DNA of 64,000 bases from Cryptomeria japonica (Eukaryota > Streptophyta > Pinopsida > Cupressales > Cupressaceae), in assembly GCF_030272615.1 (NCBI RefSeq), contig NC_081413.1, forward strand, positions 141,953,872 to 142,017,871, in the 5' to 3' direction. The translations under genes and the position numbers were made by a program. The notes under the pieces are model-generated. The model was not told the origin of the DNA and ran no database searches. It worked only from the letters and a program-made list of their open reading frames with translations. Below, in pieces: positions 22,901 through 34,039 of the stretch; the stretch's first letter is position 1; every line of letters begins with the position of its first letter.

Positions 22901-23391
22901 TGTGTTGAAGTAGTCATTATGTTTGATGTAAAATTAGGTATACTAGCAATAGGAGTTGTCAAAGGAATAGAATGATTAACTTGAGTAGGAGGTTGTGTAT
23001 AACCCAAAGTTTCAGCACAACTCTTCATAGGCATCACATTTGAATCCACAATGTGTGCAATACCACGCAAAATATCAATTCCATTCTTATCACTTTGAAG
23101 CATACGTTTTAGACCCTCAATTAAAGGAAGAGCTTGACTATCAGGGTATTCTTGAGACATCCATTGTCGAAAATCGTCAAATTGGTTATCCAATTTTGAA
23201 AGTTGTTCTACAGAAACCTCATGGAGAGCTTCTTCATCATTAAGAGGATTAGAGGAATTACCCATGTCCTCATTAAAAAGGCCATTCAAATTAGGTTCCA
23301 TCTCCTCAGTAATTACACCTTGGAAGGACTTAATTCTAAGGCTTCGTCTACCGAGACTAGTGTAAGTAGGGCTTATTGTTGTAAAACTCAT
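19993..23391 (-). pseudogene. gag: Single gag-protease frame with three nonsense codons
   Basis: From the ATG at 23391, one reading frame of 1132 codons runs to 19993 and is broken only at codons 228 (TAA), 461 (TAG) and 890 (TAA). Each could derive from a Gln codon by one C-to-T change. Residues 1-230 are Pro/Ser-rich. About 315-455 is a Ty3 gag domain (HVEIPHLELYNGKGDPLTH, then QWYCLLPSYS and FIQQF). A CX2HX4HX4C knuckle (CQFHRQPGHDTEIC) lies near 600. A retropepsin-like domain follows with IDPSCMVNVITEEFL where D(T/S)G is expected, then LGYPWLSSMKAI as in Tat/Ogre proteases. The last 235 residues are basic and Pro-rich. The altered DPS motif suggests weak or no protease activity. Confidence 0.88.
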
Positions 23392-24574
23392 GCACTAAAG
23401 AAAGAGAGAAGATTTTGAATTTTAGAGGTAGCAACTTTCAGTAAAACAAGCCAATCTTCTAGATTTAAGCTGTTAAATACAATCAGGACAATCTCCCGAA
23501 ATTTCAGAAAAAATGTCCGGGACCGTGGCGTTCGGGGTGCACACGGTCCTCGCAACTTTTTCCGAAATTTGCAGGGATGAAAGTTATGATGATTTTACAG
23601 CTAACCTGAAAAAATTGAGTGATTTTACGATCTGTAGATAGGCCAAATTAAAGTTGCAATCTCAAAATTGAACCCTACCAAGATTGTCGAAAAATGCAAA
23701 ATTTGAATTTTGAAAAAGAGAGGGAAACTGAAATTTTGAATTTTATGATTTTAGAGGGAATACCAACAACAATGCAAGTTTTGAAATTTGAAAATTGACT
23801 CAATTTCACGCAAAATTCAATTTTGAAAGCGGAAATCAAAGTTGTTGTAATTAAGCACTTAATTTCAAAAGTCACAAATTGCAAAAATTTGAATAAATCA
23901 CTGAAATTTCGAATGAATGATAACACACTTTTCAGATTTAGGACTGTAAGAAACATAATTTTGACACAAATTTCAATTTCAACAATTTTTGAATGATTAG
24001 AAGCCTCAATCCAAGCAATCGCTAGACCAACTTTGACTGTAATTTTGAAGGTGTTATAATTGATAAAATCAGCCAAAATTCTGGATTTTAGTAGGAAAAT
24101 ACAGTAAGATCTAGCTCCCGAAATTTCGGAAAAAAATGTAGGGGACGATGGCCCTCGGAGTGCACATGGTCCTCGCAACTTTTTTCCAAATTTTCAGGGA
24201 TGAAAGATATTGTGATTTTATGCCGGAATCCAAAGTTACAGCCGATTTGGAGATGTTTTGATCAGTGAAATTGTCGGACAAAGGTTGAATCAAGAGGGTT
24301 TCAAAAATTAGGGTTTTGACACTTAACCACTTAATTTTCAAAATTAAAGCACAAATATGAATTGATAATTTGTAATAGAAGGGCAGATCTGAAACAAGTA
24401 TCAACAATTAAACATTTCACAAGTTTAATTACTTAAAAAGAAAATTTAGGGTTTTTATGCAATTAACCTCTAAAATTTTGCAAAAAATCAAACATGGAAA
24501 TGTAATCAAGGAATCCAATTTTCAGATCTAACTATGAATAATCAGAAAGGATGTTCACGTCAGGTTCACCAAAA
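23392..24574 (-). other. Leader of the gag-only element with a 622-bp spaced repeat
   Basis: Non-coding region between the 5' LTR and gag. A module beginning CTCCCGAAATTTC occurs at 23493 and 24115, each about 110 bp long. It contains GTGCAC.CGGTCCTC, then GCAACTTTTT and CAGGGATGAAAG. The LTRs carry a related GTGCACACGGTCCTC. The primer site candidate TGGTGAACCTGACGTGAAC (minus, 24554-24572) follows the LTR after TTT; I do not assign its tRNA. Confidence 0.7.
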
Positions 24575-25846
24575 TGTAAAGCGAAAAATCGCGATCGAAC
24601 CCTAGTTGCTCTCCCCTCTTCCAACTCCAAGGAGAGAGAAGGGAGAGTCTCTAGGGTTGATGGTTTTCACTTAGGAGGGACTTTACATTCAAAAGAGGGG
24701 TTGAAACCCACAAGATCCAATCCCACACAAGGCAAGGTTGGATGCTAAATGAGTTTCAAGGGTTGTGATAGCAAGGCTACCCTCTTTTGTAAAGAATGTT
24801 GATAGAAGAATTAAGCTAAAAATGCATAGAAAGTGAGAAAGATTCGCTTATAAACTAAGATAGGGATATAGGATGAAGCTGCGGACCTGGAATTAGCTGT
24901 AAAATGTCGATATGGCGTTGTCCTACAAATTTGAGCAAAATTTGACAGGACGATGGCGCCCGGCGTGCACATGGTCCTCCGAAAAATCCGTGAAACGAAG
25001 GGGGATCTGTTCGTCTCTGCACAAGGATTCCAGATCTTCAATTTCAGCCGCGTACCTGCAACCTACACACAAAAAAGCGAAGATGATTGGGGGGTTAGGG
25101 ATTAGGGGTTTGCCTTTAGGTCAAACCCCGGTTTTGGAATTAACCAAGAAATGAGAAATTGCTGTAAATGTAAATGTATGTAATGTAAAACAAGTACTAA
25201 TACCTTGTTGTAAGGATGTTTGTATCCTTATATGCGAAGGTATAGATGTTGTTGTTTGTTGTATGTTGTATGTTGTAGCATGTAATGTGTTGTAAGTGAT
25301 CAATGGTTGAATCCTTGTCTTGAATGCAACACTTAGCCTTGAATGGAGACTTGAAATGATCAATTACTTGAAGGAATGCTTGAATGCTTGAATGCTTGAA
25401 TGTTGAATGTTTGAGTATAGTTTCCACGCCTTGTACACATATGTCCTTCTTCTTTTTGACCTCCAAAATGGGAGAGGAAAAGTAGTTTATATACTTGTCA
25501 ATTAGGGTTAATAGACTGATTTTCCCGACCTTAGGCCGACCAGGAAAGTTAATTTCCAAATTGCAAACAAAAAGACCCGAGACCCCAGAGGAGACTGGGC
25601 CCAAAATAGGGCCAGGGACCAGGGCGCTGGGCGCCCTGGTCCTGAAGGACTAGGGCGCTGGGTGCTCTGGTCCCACCTCCCGGGACAGCAGGGTGCAAAG
25701 GAGGTTCAGGCCAGGGTGCTTGAAAAATGCAGTTTTTGGTGTCGTGAGCAAGTTTCGGGGTCTCCATTCAGGTTTAGTGTTGCGTCGCCATCGTGAAGAC
25801 CCAAATGCGGTCGAAATTGCAAGTGTCACAATTTTAGGATGCTACA
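24575..25846 (-). repeat. 5' LTR of the gag-only element
   Basis: 1272 bp on the plus strand from TGTAAAGCG to GATGCTACA. The 29-bp difference from the other LTR is largely one unit of the G/C-rich tandem motif near 25610-25670. On the minus strand a TATA box TATATAAA lies at 25486-25493. Confidence 0.9.
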
Positions 25847-26501
25847 AAAGGCTATATGGGATAAGTTGGAGACTCTTATTGAAGGTGACTCGACAGTGAA
25901 GATTGCAAAACTTGATGGTTACAGGGTGAGATATGAAAACCTAAAGATGGAAGAAGATGAAAGGATTACTGCATTCATGGAAAGGGTAAATGAGATTGTT
26001 ATGGGAATTCAATGTTGTGGTGGAACTTTGAGCGAAGATGAAATTGTTTCTAAAGTTGTGAGAGCCCTACCACCGGCTTAAAAAATGAAGGCTACTTCTA
26101 TTAATGAGTTTAGAATAATGGCTAATACATCTGTCAACAGAGATACATTGGTTGGAAAACTATCTACTTTTGAGCTTGAAGAATTTGGACCTTTTGGAGC
26201 TATGAAGAGTGAACCTACTTTTCATGCATCTACATCTGCAACTGGTAAGCTAGATTGGAAAGCTTTATATGCAAATGAATTGGAAGATATGCAGAGAGAA
26301 GATGATGATTTTGAGAAACTTGAAGCACTATCTGCTAGAAGAGTACCTAAAGGACTGGTAGGAAGTAAGTATGAAGGCAAAGCACCTTTTAAATGTTTTG
26401 CGTGTAATAAGATTGGTCTTTTTGCATCTAGATGTCCTGAAAGGAATTTAAGATTTGAAGAAAGAATTAGAAGATATTTTAAGCCAAACCCTGGATATTA
26501 G
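25847..26501 (+). pseudogene. gag: Copia-2 gag, C-terminal part
   Basis: Resumes after the insertion with AIWDKLETLIEGDSTVKIAKL. It has the helical gag region (DEIVSKVVRALPPA, a TAA at 26080, then INEFRIMANTSV) and a damaged zinc knuckle CFACNKIGLFASRC whose His is replaced by Leu. Ends at a TAG near 26499. Confidence 0.87.
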
Positions 26502-28211
26502 AAGGAGTATAAGTACAAGAAAAACATATACAAGTCATGCTACATAGCGGATGAGGAAGGCATTACTAATTTTGATGATGAACGGACATAACACTCTACT
26601 AGTGGTTTCGGAAATGGGAAGGAATGGGTGTTCCTAGCTATCAAAGAAGATGTTCCGACACTGGAAGAGAATGTACCTAAAGAGAAGGAACTTGTTGCTA
26701 AAATTGAAGACAAGGATGAATGAGTAATTGACAGTGGTTGTTCACATCATATGACTGGAGATAAATGGAAGTTTCTATCTTTGCAAGAATTTTATGGCAG
26801 TCTAGTTAGATTTGGAGATGACAAAGCATGTATGATCAAAGGAAAATGAACTATATCATTATATGGTAAGAACAATATTGATAATGTTTATTATGTTGAA
26901 GGTTTGAAGCATAATCTTTTGAGTGTAGGACAACTAGTGGATAAGGGATTTCAATTATAGTTCAAGGATAGAAAATGCAAAATCATTAACATATATGGTT
27001 TAGAGATTGCAATCGGTATACGGACTAAAGGTAATATATTTCATTTGAACTCTAATGAAAAGACATGTTTGATAACACAGATTGATGAGAGTTGGTTATG
27101 GCATAAAAGGCTGTGTCATGTGAATTTTGATTGCATTGTAAAGATCAATTTAACTAAGGCAATTAGGGATATACCTAAGATTATGAAGCCCTATAATCCG
27201 GTATGTAAAGAATGTCGAATGGGTAAACATGTTAGAACCTTTTTTAGGAGTATACAAGATAAATCAAATGATGTTCTTGATCTTATTCATATTGATTTGT
27301 GTGGCCCTGCTAGAGTTAAAAGTTTTCAAGGTGATAGATATTTCATGCTAATCATTGATGATTATTCTAGAATGATGTGGGTTACTTTCTAAAAGAAAAA
27401 TTTGAAGCATTTGAAAAGTTTAAAATCTTTAAGGCTAAAGTGGAAATTGAGACATGATTGAAGATCAAATGTTTGAGGTCAAATCATGGTGGAGAATCCA
27501 CATCCGGTGAGTTTAATAACTTTTGTGAGAAACATGGTATAAGAAGACAATTTTCTGCTCCCAGACACCTCAACTGAATGGAGTTGTGGAAAGGAAGAAC
27601 ATAACTATCTTGGATGCTGCTAGAACAATGATGATGGAAGCTAGTATACCTCATATCTACTAGAGAGAAGTAGTAAACACAACAATTTATACATTCAACA
27701 GAGTACATATCAAAGAAGAAACTGATAAGACACCTTATAAATTATGGTTTGGCAATACACCTACAGTTAAGTATTTCAAAATCTTGGGTAGTAAACGTTA
27801 TATCAGGAGAGATGATATTGTTGGAAAATTTGATCCTAGATGTGATGAAGACATATTTTGTGGTTATTCTAATGAAAGCAATGCATATAGATGTTATAAC
27901 AAGAGATTGCAGAGAATTGTGGAGAGTGCTAATGTCAAAGTAGATGAGTTGGATATAAGTCAAATCAAAGTTTATGAGAAGGAATCGGTAGTGGAAATGA
28001 TTCTATCTGAACCAGTAGCACATTTACTGGAACAAAGTGTTGAACCGACAATATCAGAGAATTATACAATAACTGAAGATCAGGGAAGAGGAACAGAGAG
28101 TCAGAGGACTCCTAGGTATGTGAGCTTGAATCATTCAGAAGATCAGATCATTGTGAATAAGAACAATGGAGTAATGACAATTAGAAGACTACAACTAATG
28201 ATGTATGTTTA
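26502..28211 (+). pseudogene. pol: Copia-2 protease and integrase
   Basis: Protease motif IDSGCSHHMTGDK near 26728, preceded by a TGA replacing Trp. The conserved YYVEGLKHNLLSVGQL lies near 26890. The integrase zinc region is WLWHKRLCHVNFDC (27092) with CKECRMGKH (27205). The core has HIDLCGP (27288) and IIDDYSRMMWV (27350). A frameshift follows at 27391, so the GVVERK region (27574) is out of frame. The C-terminal part continues through YKLWFGNTPTVKYFK (27735) with several stops to the linker before RT. Confidence 0.87.
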
Positions 28212-29017
28212 ATTTCACAAGTTGAACCGATATTAGTAATTGAGGCATGTAAAGATGAATATTGGTTGAACCATATGAAAAAAGAATTAGATTAGACTGA
28301 GAAAAATAACACACGGACTTTGGTTCCCGGACCTAAAAATAAGAATTTTATTGGAACTAAATGGGTTTTTAGGAATAAATTGAATGAGGATGGTCAGTCT
28401 ATAAGGAATAACGCTAGATTGTTTTGTAAAGAATATTCTCAGAAGGACGGAATTGATTATGGAGAGACTTTTGCACATGTAGCTAGGATTGAAGCTATAA
28501 GATTATTTCTTGCCTATGCTGCTTATAAAAACTACAAGGTTTGTCAAATGGATGTTAAATGTGCATTTTTGAATGGGGATCTGTATGACAAAGTTTATAT
28601 TGAGCAACTTGATGGTTTTTCACTATTAGATGATACAAACATGGTTTGCAGGTTAAGGAAAACTTTATATAGATTAAAACAAGCACCTAGAGCTTGGTAT
28701 GCAAGGTTGGATAAATATCTTTTGAAGCTTGGTTTTACTAAGGGTAATGCTGACAGTAATTATAAGATCATTGATGATGATATACTCATTATTGAAGTGT
28801 TTTTTGATAACATTATTTTTGGAGGTGAAGATAAGTTGTGTAAGGAATTTGCTAACAATATGGAGAAAGAATTTGAGATGTCTATGATTGGTGAGATGAA
28901 ATTTTTCTTAGGTTTGCATATTACTCAGACTGACAAAGGTATTTTTATTTGTCAAACTAAGTATGCTAAGGAATTGTTAAAGAAATTTGGTATGGGAGAC
29001 TCTAAACTAATAAGTAC
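28212..29017 (+). pseudogene. pol: Copia-2 reverse transcriptase, first part
   Basis: Motifs TKWVFRNKLNEDG (28348), [16 protein letters not shown] (28450), VCQMDVKCAFLNGDL (28540) and RLKQAPRAWYARL (28672). The catalytic YVDD box reads FFDN (28800), so one metal-binding aspartate is lost. The frame stays open to GMGDSKLIST, where Copia-3 entered at 29018. The reading continues at 33304. Confidence 0.9.
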
Positions 29018-30071
29018 TGTTAGGTCCCAGAGACAACTGAGAGGGGGGGGGGGTTGAATCAGTTGTCTAATAAATTCAAATCAAAAACTTATTAACCAAC
29101 TTAATACTTAATACCGGTAAACCAGTTTAGTATGCCGGTAGATAGTGTTAACAGTAAATTGCTATACCGGTAAGAATTAAAACATAAACACAAAATCATC
29201 CACAAAACATGACACCAATATTTGTACGTGGAAACCCTATAAGGGGAAAAACCATGATGGGAAACCTTACCCACAATCAGATGATACTACTATAGATAGT
29301 AAGTGTACAAAAAGGGGTCTGCACATGCAGAAAGGCCAACAGCCTAGAGCTCACTGCTCAATCACAAATGGGAGTCACACTGACTACAGTTGGATGATTA
29401 AATCCAATAAGAATGTACTACACAGAATCGCATCTTCATATGCTGAATTCAGTACCGGTGTAATGTTGATATGCTTCTACAAAAACCTAACTTCTCCTTA
29501 AAATGATGTCTTCGTGTATGCCTCTGTTTTATCTCGCATATACCTTCACTCAAATCTTTTTCGCATTTCACACTTGATCTTACAAATAAGATCTTACATT
29601 TATACCATACCCTAAGACCAATTTTAGTAGGTCGGCTCTACAAGATATTACAATAAAAACATTTTACAAATAATATAATATCCGATGCAATAACTGATTA
29701 ATCATGTCGGTTTATGCATTTACAACAATAATAAATCATCTCCATAGCGTGCCATGCTGATCTGGAAAAGATAAACCTGCCAGTGTAACCCTAGATAACC
29801 TGGACCTATTTGCCGGTAAAAGCAAATATGCAAATATGAATATATCAATGATTATTACTTCAAAATAAAGTGTCCACATGATGTCTTTGACATTACCAAG
29901 TGTCTTTCATGTCATTCCAGGTACCGGTGAACATTATATCCTGCTGGTTAATCATATACCAGTAACTGTTGCACAGATTACTGCTTGCCGATGAATGTTG
30001 CTAGATCTCCAAAGTAGGTGTATTTAGTAGGTGTTGACATCAATGACAAAACCATACCAAAATACCAACCA
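29018..30071 (-). repeat. Copia-3 3' LTR
   Basis: On the minus strand it starts TGGTTGGTATTTTGG after the polypurine tract and ends CCTAACA at 29018. The C-loop hairpin has 10-bp perfect arms on the plus strand: AGACAACTGA (29031-29040) and TCAGTTGTCT (29059-29068). Confidence 0.88.
29031..29068 (-). promoter_or_regulatory. LTR-end hairpin with C-rich loop (Copia-3)
   Basis: Perfect 10-bp arms around an 18-nt loop whose minus-strand sequence is TTCAACCCCCCCCCCCTC. It is the same arrangement as in Copia-2 and Copia-5 LTRs. Confidence 0.65.
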
Positions 30072-30439
30072 TCTCCCCCTTTGGCATTGATGGCAACATA
30101 AGATGGAAAAACCATCACAGTGCCAAAATAGAAATGCCAAAAACTAACCATCTCCATATCTCCCCCTGGGAGTAACAATCTTCCATACCAATTTCTTCTT
30201 AAATGTGTTTTTCAAAATATCTCCCCTGAAATCTCTTTTACCAAAAAGATAATGTGTTTTTCCATAGATATCTCTCCCCCTTTGACATCAAATGCCAAAG
30301 TTAGAAAAGGTTAAGTTCATACAAAATACCAACCAATTCAATATACCAACTACTCCCCCTTTGAAGTAGCTTCCTCATCAAATACCGGAATAAAGATTTG
30401 TTCATCTAATTCTGCCGGTTGATGACAATCATCAAATTT
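30072..30439 (-). other. Copia-3 polypurine tract and 3' spacer
   Basis: On the minus strand CCAAAGGGGGAGA directly precedes the LTR. Further AGGGGGAGA-type tracts lie near 30165, 30280 and 30350, repeating the multiple-tract pattern of the other copia elements. Confidence 0.8.
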
Positions 30440-31333
30440 CTAAGTCTCTATTAGTGGTGGTATGACTCCGAGCTGATCTCTAAGATACTCAAAAGTTTCC
30501 TTAGGCAAAGGTTTTGTGAAAATATCTGCAAGCTGTTCTTTAGTATTCACATAAACCAGTTTTATCTCTTTTTCTTCAACTTTTTCCCTTAGAAAATTCA
30601 GTTTGATAGAAACATGTTTTGTTTTAGAATGTAATACCGAATTTTTAGATATATCAATTGCTGTAGTGTTATCACAGTATATAGTAATAGGTTCCTTGCA
30701 TTTTACCTTTATGTCTTTCAACATTTGTTTAAGCCAAAGTACTTGTGTACAATTTGTTACTGCTGCAACATATTCTGATTCTGCTGTTGATAAAAATGTA
30801 CAACTCCATTTCTTACTCAACCAAGAAACTAATATTTTTCCAAGAAAGAATGCTCCTCCAGTGGTTCTTTTTCTATCATCTACATCTCCTGCCCAATTTG
30901 CATCTGTATATGCACATAGATCAAAATTTTTATCTTTAGGATACCATAATCCAAGATTTGTTGTGCCTTGTAAGTATCGAAAAATCCTTTTCACTGCTGA
31001 TTCATGATTTTCCCTAGGATTACTCTGAAATCTAGAAACTATACATACTGCATTCATAATATCAGGTTTGGTTTGTGTCAAATACAGTAAACCTCCTATC
31101 ATAGATTTGTATCTAGTTGGATTAACAAGTATAGATTCATCCCTTTGAGATAATTTGTCATTTGTAGTGATAGGCGTGCTTACTGGTTTAGAGTTCTTCA
31201 TCCCAAATTTCTTTAGTAGTTCTTTCAAGTACTTAGATTGACTCAAAAATATACCTTTATCAGTCTGTAAGATCTGCAATCTTAAAAAGAATTTTATTTC
31301 TCCAATCATAGACATTTCAAATTTTTGTTGCAT
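30440..31333 (-). CDS. pol: Copia-3 RT C-terminus and RNase H, open
   Basis: 297 open codons from a fortuitous ATG at the deletion junction. Begins FEMSMIGEIKFFLRLQIL (RT palm/thumb, downstream of the missing YVDD box). RNase H follows: AYTDANWAGDVDDRKRT near residue 165, STAESEYVAAV near 205, YCDNTTAIDISKNSVLHSK near 240, and ADIFTKPLPKETFEYLRDQLG near the end. This is the most intact RNase H in the window, but it lacks the catalytic RT core. Confidence 0.88.
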   Translation of the reverse strand: MQQKFEMSMIGEIKFFLRLQILQTDKGIFLSQSKYLKELLKKFGMKNSKPVSTPITTNDKLSQRDESILVNPTRYKSMIGGLLYLTQTKPDIMNAVCIVSRFQSNPRENHESAVKRIFRYLQGTTNLGLWYPKDKNFDLCAYTDANWAGDVDDRKRTTGGAFFLGKILVSWLSKKWSCTFLSTAESEYVAAVTNCTQVLWLKQMLKDIKVKCKEPITIYCDNTTAIDISKNSVLHSKTKHVSIKLNFLREKVEEKEIKLVYVNTKEQLADIFTKPLPKETFEYLRDQLGVIPPLIET

Positions 31334-32150
31334 TCAAGATAGTTCTGTTTTTCCTTTCAACAACTCCATTCTGCTGTGGTGTCCGAGGTGCTGGTAACTG
31401 TCTTTTGATTCCATTCACTTCACAAAATGTATTAAAATCTTTAGATGTGAATTCTCCTCCTTGATCTGATCTTAAACATTTGATTTTCTTATCAGTTTCA
31501 TTTTCAACCATTGCTTTGAATAGTTTGAACTTCCCAAGTGCTTCTGATTTTTCTCTGAGAAAAGTAACCCAACACATTCTAGAGTAATCATCAATAATTA
31601 GCATGAAATATCTATCACCTTGTAAGCTTTTAGTTCTAGTTGGACCACATAAATCAGTGTGAATTAAATCAAGAGCATTATTGGATTTTTCTGGAATACT
31701 TTTAAAACTAGCTCTAACTTGTTTTCCAAATTGACATTCCTTGCAAATTGTGTTCTGAGGTTTCACAATTTTAGGTAGATCTCTAACTGCCTTAGAAGTA
31801 CTGATTTTTACCATGCAATCAAAATTTACATGACATTGTCTTTTATGCCATAACCAACTTTCATCTATATGTGCAATTAAGCATGCCTTTTCACTGTTAT
31901 TCAAATGAAAGATATTACCTCTAGTCTGATTACCGGTTGCAATTTCCAAACTAGTTCTATTCATGATTTTGTATTTTCCATTTTTAAATTGTAACTGAAA
32001 ACCTTTCTCAACTAATTGACCAACACTTAAGAGATTATGCTTTAATCTTTCAACATAGTAGACATTGTCAGTGTTATGTTTACCATCAAGAGATATTGAA
32101 CCCTTACCTTTGATTGAACAGGCTTTGTCATCTCCAAATCTTACTAAACC
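31317..32150 (-). pseudogene. pol: Copia-3 integrase, truncated
   Basis: In the same frame as gag. LSVGQLVEKGFQLQF near 32030, zinc region WLWHKRQCHVNFDC and CKECQFGKQ (31855-31735), then core motifs HTDLCGPTRTKS, IIDDYSRMCWV and TPQQNGVVERKN, so all three acidic residues are present. After TILNA the sequence jumps to RT coding near 31325, losing the integrase C-terminus and most of RT. Confidence 0.87.
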
Positions 32151-33298
32151 TCAATTGTATTCTTGAAAGTTCAAGAATTTACCTTTGTCTCCAGTCATAT
32201 GATGTGAGCATCCAAAGTCAATAATCCATTCATCCTTTGATTCAACTTTAGCTGCTAGGGCTTGTTCTACCAGTTGAGCAGTAGGTGCTGGTTGATCTTC
32301 TATTATAGCAACAAAAACCCATCCATTTTCTGTTGGATCCTCATCAAAATCATCAGTCACACCTTCATTAGCAATGTAACAAGATTTATCTTTGTTTTTC
32401 TTAAATCTGTATCTCTGATATTCAGGATTAGGTTTGTATGTTCTTCTAGCTTCTTCTCTTAGTCTAGCATGTCTATTAGGGCATCTTGAAGCCATATGAC
32501 CAATCTTATTACAGTTAAAACATTTAAAAGGTGCTTTACCTTCATACTTGCTTCCAATTGGACCTTTTGGCATTTTTCTTGCAAACAGTGCTTCAAGTTC
32601 TTCAAGCTCTTCATTCTCCTTCCTAGTTTCTTCAAGTTCTCTTGCTTAAAAGGCTCTCCAGTCTGATTTGTCAAAAGATGGAGCAAATGATGTTGATGCT
32701 TTGAAGGCCAAATCAGTCTTTATATTAGCAACAAGACCAAATTCCTCAATTTCAAAAGCTGAAAGTTTTCCAATCAATGTATCCCTAGTTACTGATGTAT
32801 TAGGCATTGTTCTTAACTCATTTATAGTAGTAACCTTCATTTCATATGCCGGTGGCAAACCTCTTAAGATTTTTGAAACAATCTCATCCTCACTCAAGGT
32901 TCCTCCACAACATTTGATACCCAAAAAAATTTCATTTACTCTTTCCATAAAAGCAGAAATCCTTTCATCTTCTTCCATTTTCAGATGTTCATACCTGACT
33001 CGGAAGCTTTCAAGTTTTGCAATTTTGACTGTGGAATCTCCTTCATTCAGTGTTTCCAAATGATCCCAAATAGCTTTAGCAGTAGACCTATCTGATAATC
33101 CCATGATTTGTTGATCTGATAATGCGCTCAAGAGTGCTTCTCTTGCTTTGCAATCATTTTCTTCATCTTTGGCTACAGTAGCTGGAGCAGTCTGACCAAC
33201 TACAACAGTAGTATAACCATTCTTAGTAACTTCCCAGATGTCTTTACTAATGCAATTTAGATGTGTCTCCATTCTAATCTTCCATAGCTTTACCAACA
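32151..33298 (-). pseudogene. gag: Copia-3 gag and protease
   Basis: One frame with only a TAA near 32646 and a stop near 32151. Gag opens at the element's edge (WKIRMETHLNCISKDIW), contains AIWDHLETLNEGDSTVKI and the DEIVSKILRGLPPAYEMK region, and an intact CX2CX4HX4C knuckle CFNCNKIGHMASRC. The protease motif reads IDFGCSHHMTGDK, with the usual DSG changed to DFG. The normal gag N-terminus and leader are absent. Confidence 0.87.
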
Positions 33299-33303
33299 AG
33301 TAC

Positions 33304-34039
33304 TCCTATGGTTACAAGTGAGAAATTGACAAGAAAAGATGTTTCTACACCGACAAATCCTACAAGATACAAATCTATGATTGGAGGTCTACTTTATTTG
33401 ACTCAGACTAGGCTTGACATAATGAATACTGTTTGTATTGTATCAAGATTTCAGAGTGATCCTAGAGAAAATCATGAGAGTGCAGTGAAAATGATTTTTA
33501 GATACTTGCAAGGTACATCAAAATATGGTTTGTGGTACCCTAAGGATGATAAACTTACTTTATGTTCATATACAGATGCTGATTGGGTTAGAGATGTTGA
33601 TGACTGGAAAAGTACTTTCGATGGAGCTTTCTTTCTTGGAATGAAGTTGGTTTCATGGATCAACAAGAAACAATCATGTACTTCTTTATCTATTGCTAAA
33701 GATGAGTATGTTGATGCTGCTACTAACTATACACAAGTTTTATGGATGAAGCAAATGTTGAAGGATATAAAGGTGGATTGTGATGCACTAGTAGTTATTC
33801 ACTGTGATAACTTTGTTGCTATTGATATATCAAAGAATCCAGTATTTCATTCTAAGACAAAACCCATATATATCGAGTACATATTTTTGAAGGAAAATAT
33901 GGAAGCAAATGAAGTTAGATTGGTTTATGTGAACACTAAAGAGTAGATTGTAGATATTTTCACTAAACCTTTGCCCAAGGAATCATTTGAGTACCCGAGA
34001 GACAGATTGAGAATTTATGCACCTCCGATAGAAACTTGA
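33304..34039 (+). pseudogene. pol: Copia-2 RT end and RNase H
   Basis: Continues the RT frame split at 29018 (PMVTSEKLTRKDVS). Motifs are SMIGGLLYLTQTRLDIMN, SYTDADWVRDVDD, LSIAKDEYVDAATNY (the usual AEAEY is changed to KDEY), HCDNFVAIDISKNPVFHSK and DIFTKPLPKESFEY. A TAG near 33944 precedes the last conserved block. Confidence 0.88.

Larger units (their letters stand above)
17904..25846 (-). mobile_element. Gag-protease-only Ty3-type LTR element (TR-GAG-like)
   Basis: 7.9-kb element with LTRs of about 1.3 kb (17904-19204 and 24575-25846), inserted in Copia-2 gag with target duplication AAAGG (17899-17903 and 25847-25851). Reading on the minus strand, it has a primer-site-like sequence, a long leader, one gag-protease frame, a non-coding tail and a polypurine tract. 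No RT, RNase H or integrase motif is present anywhere inside, although the protein region preceding RT in Tat/Ogre-type elements is recognisable. It must have relied on enzymes supplied by another element. The LTRs are similar to each other, fitting a late insertion. Confidence 0.9.
29018..33298 (-). mobile_element. Copia-3: minus-strand copia element lacking its 5' LTR
   Basis: Inserted in Copia-2 RT with target duplication AGTAC (29013-29017 and 33299-33303). Reading on the minus strand, gag begins almost at the boundary: the first bases TGTTGGTA resemble an LTR start but run straight into gag codons (LWKIRMETHL). A 3' LTR is present at 29018-30071. The middle of pol is also deleted: integrase joins the end of RT near 31325. 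It is therefore doubly deleted yet keeps clean target duplications. Confidence 0.88.

Noticed and set aside
23675-24407. Minus-strand ORFs upstream of gag in the gag-only element
   Set aside because: Low-complexity Phe/Ile/Lys-rich translation of an AT-rich leader, with no motif and no link to the gag frame.
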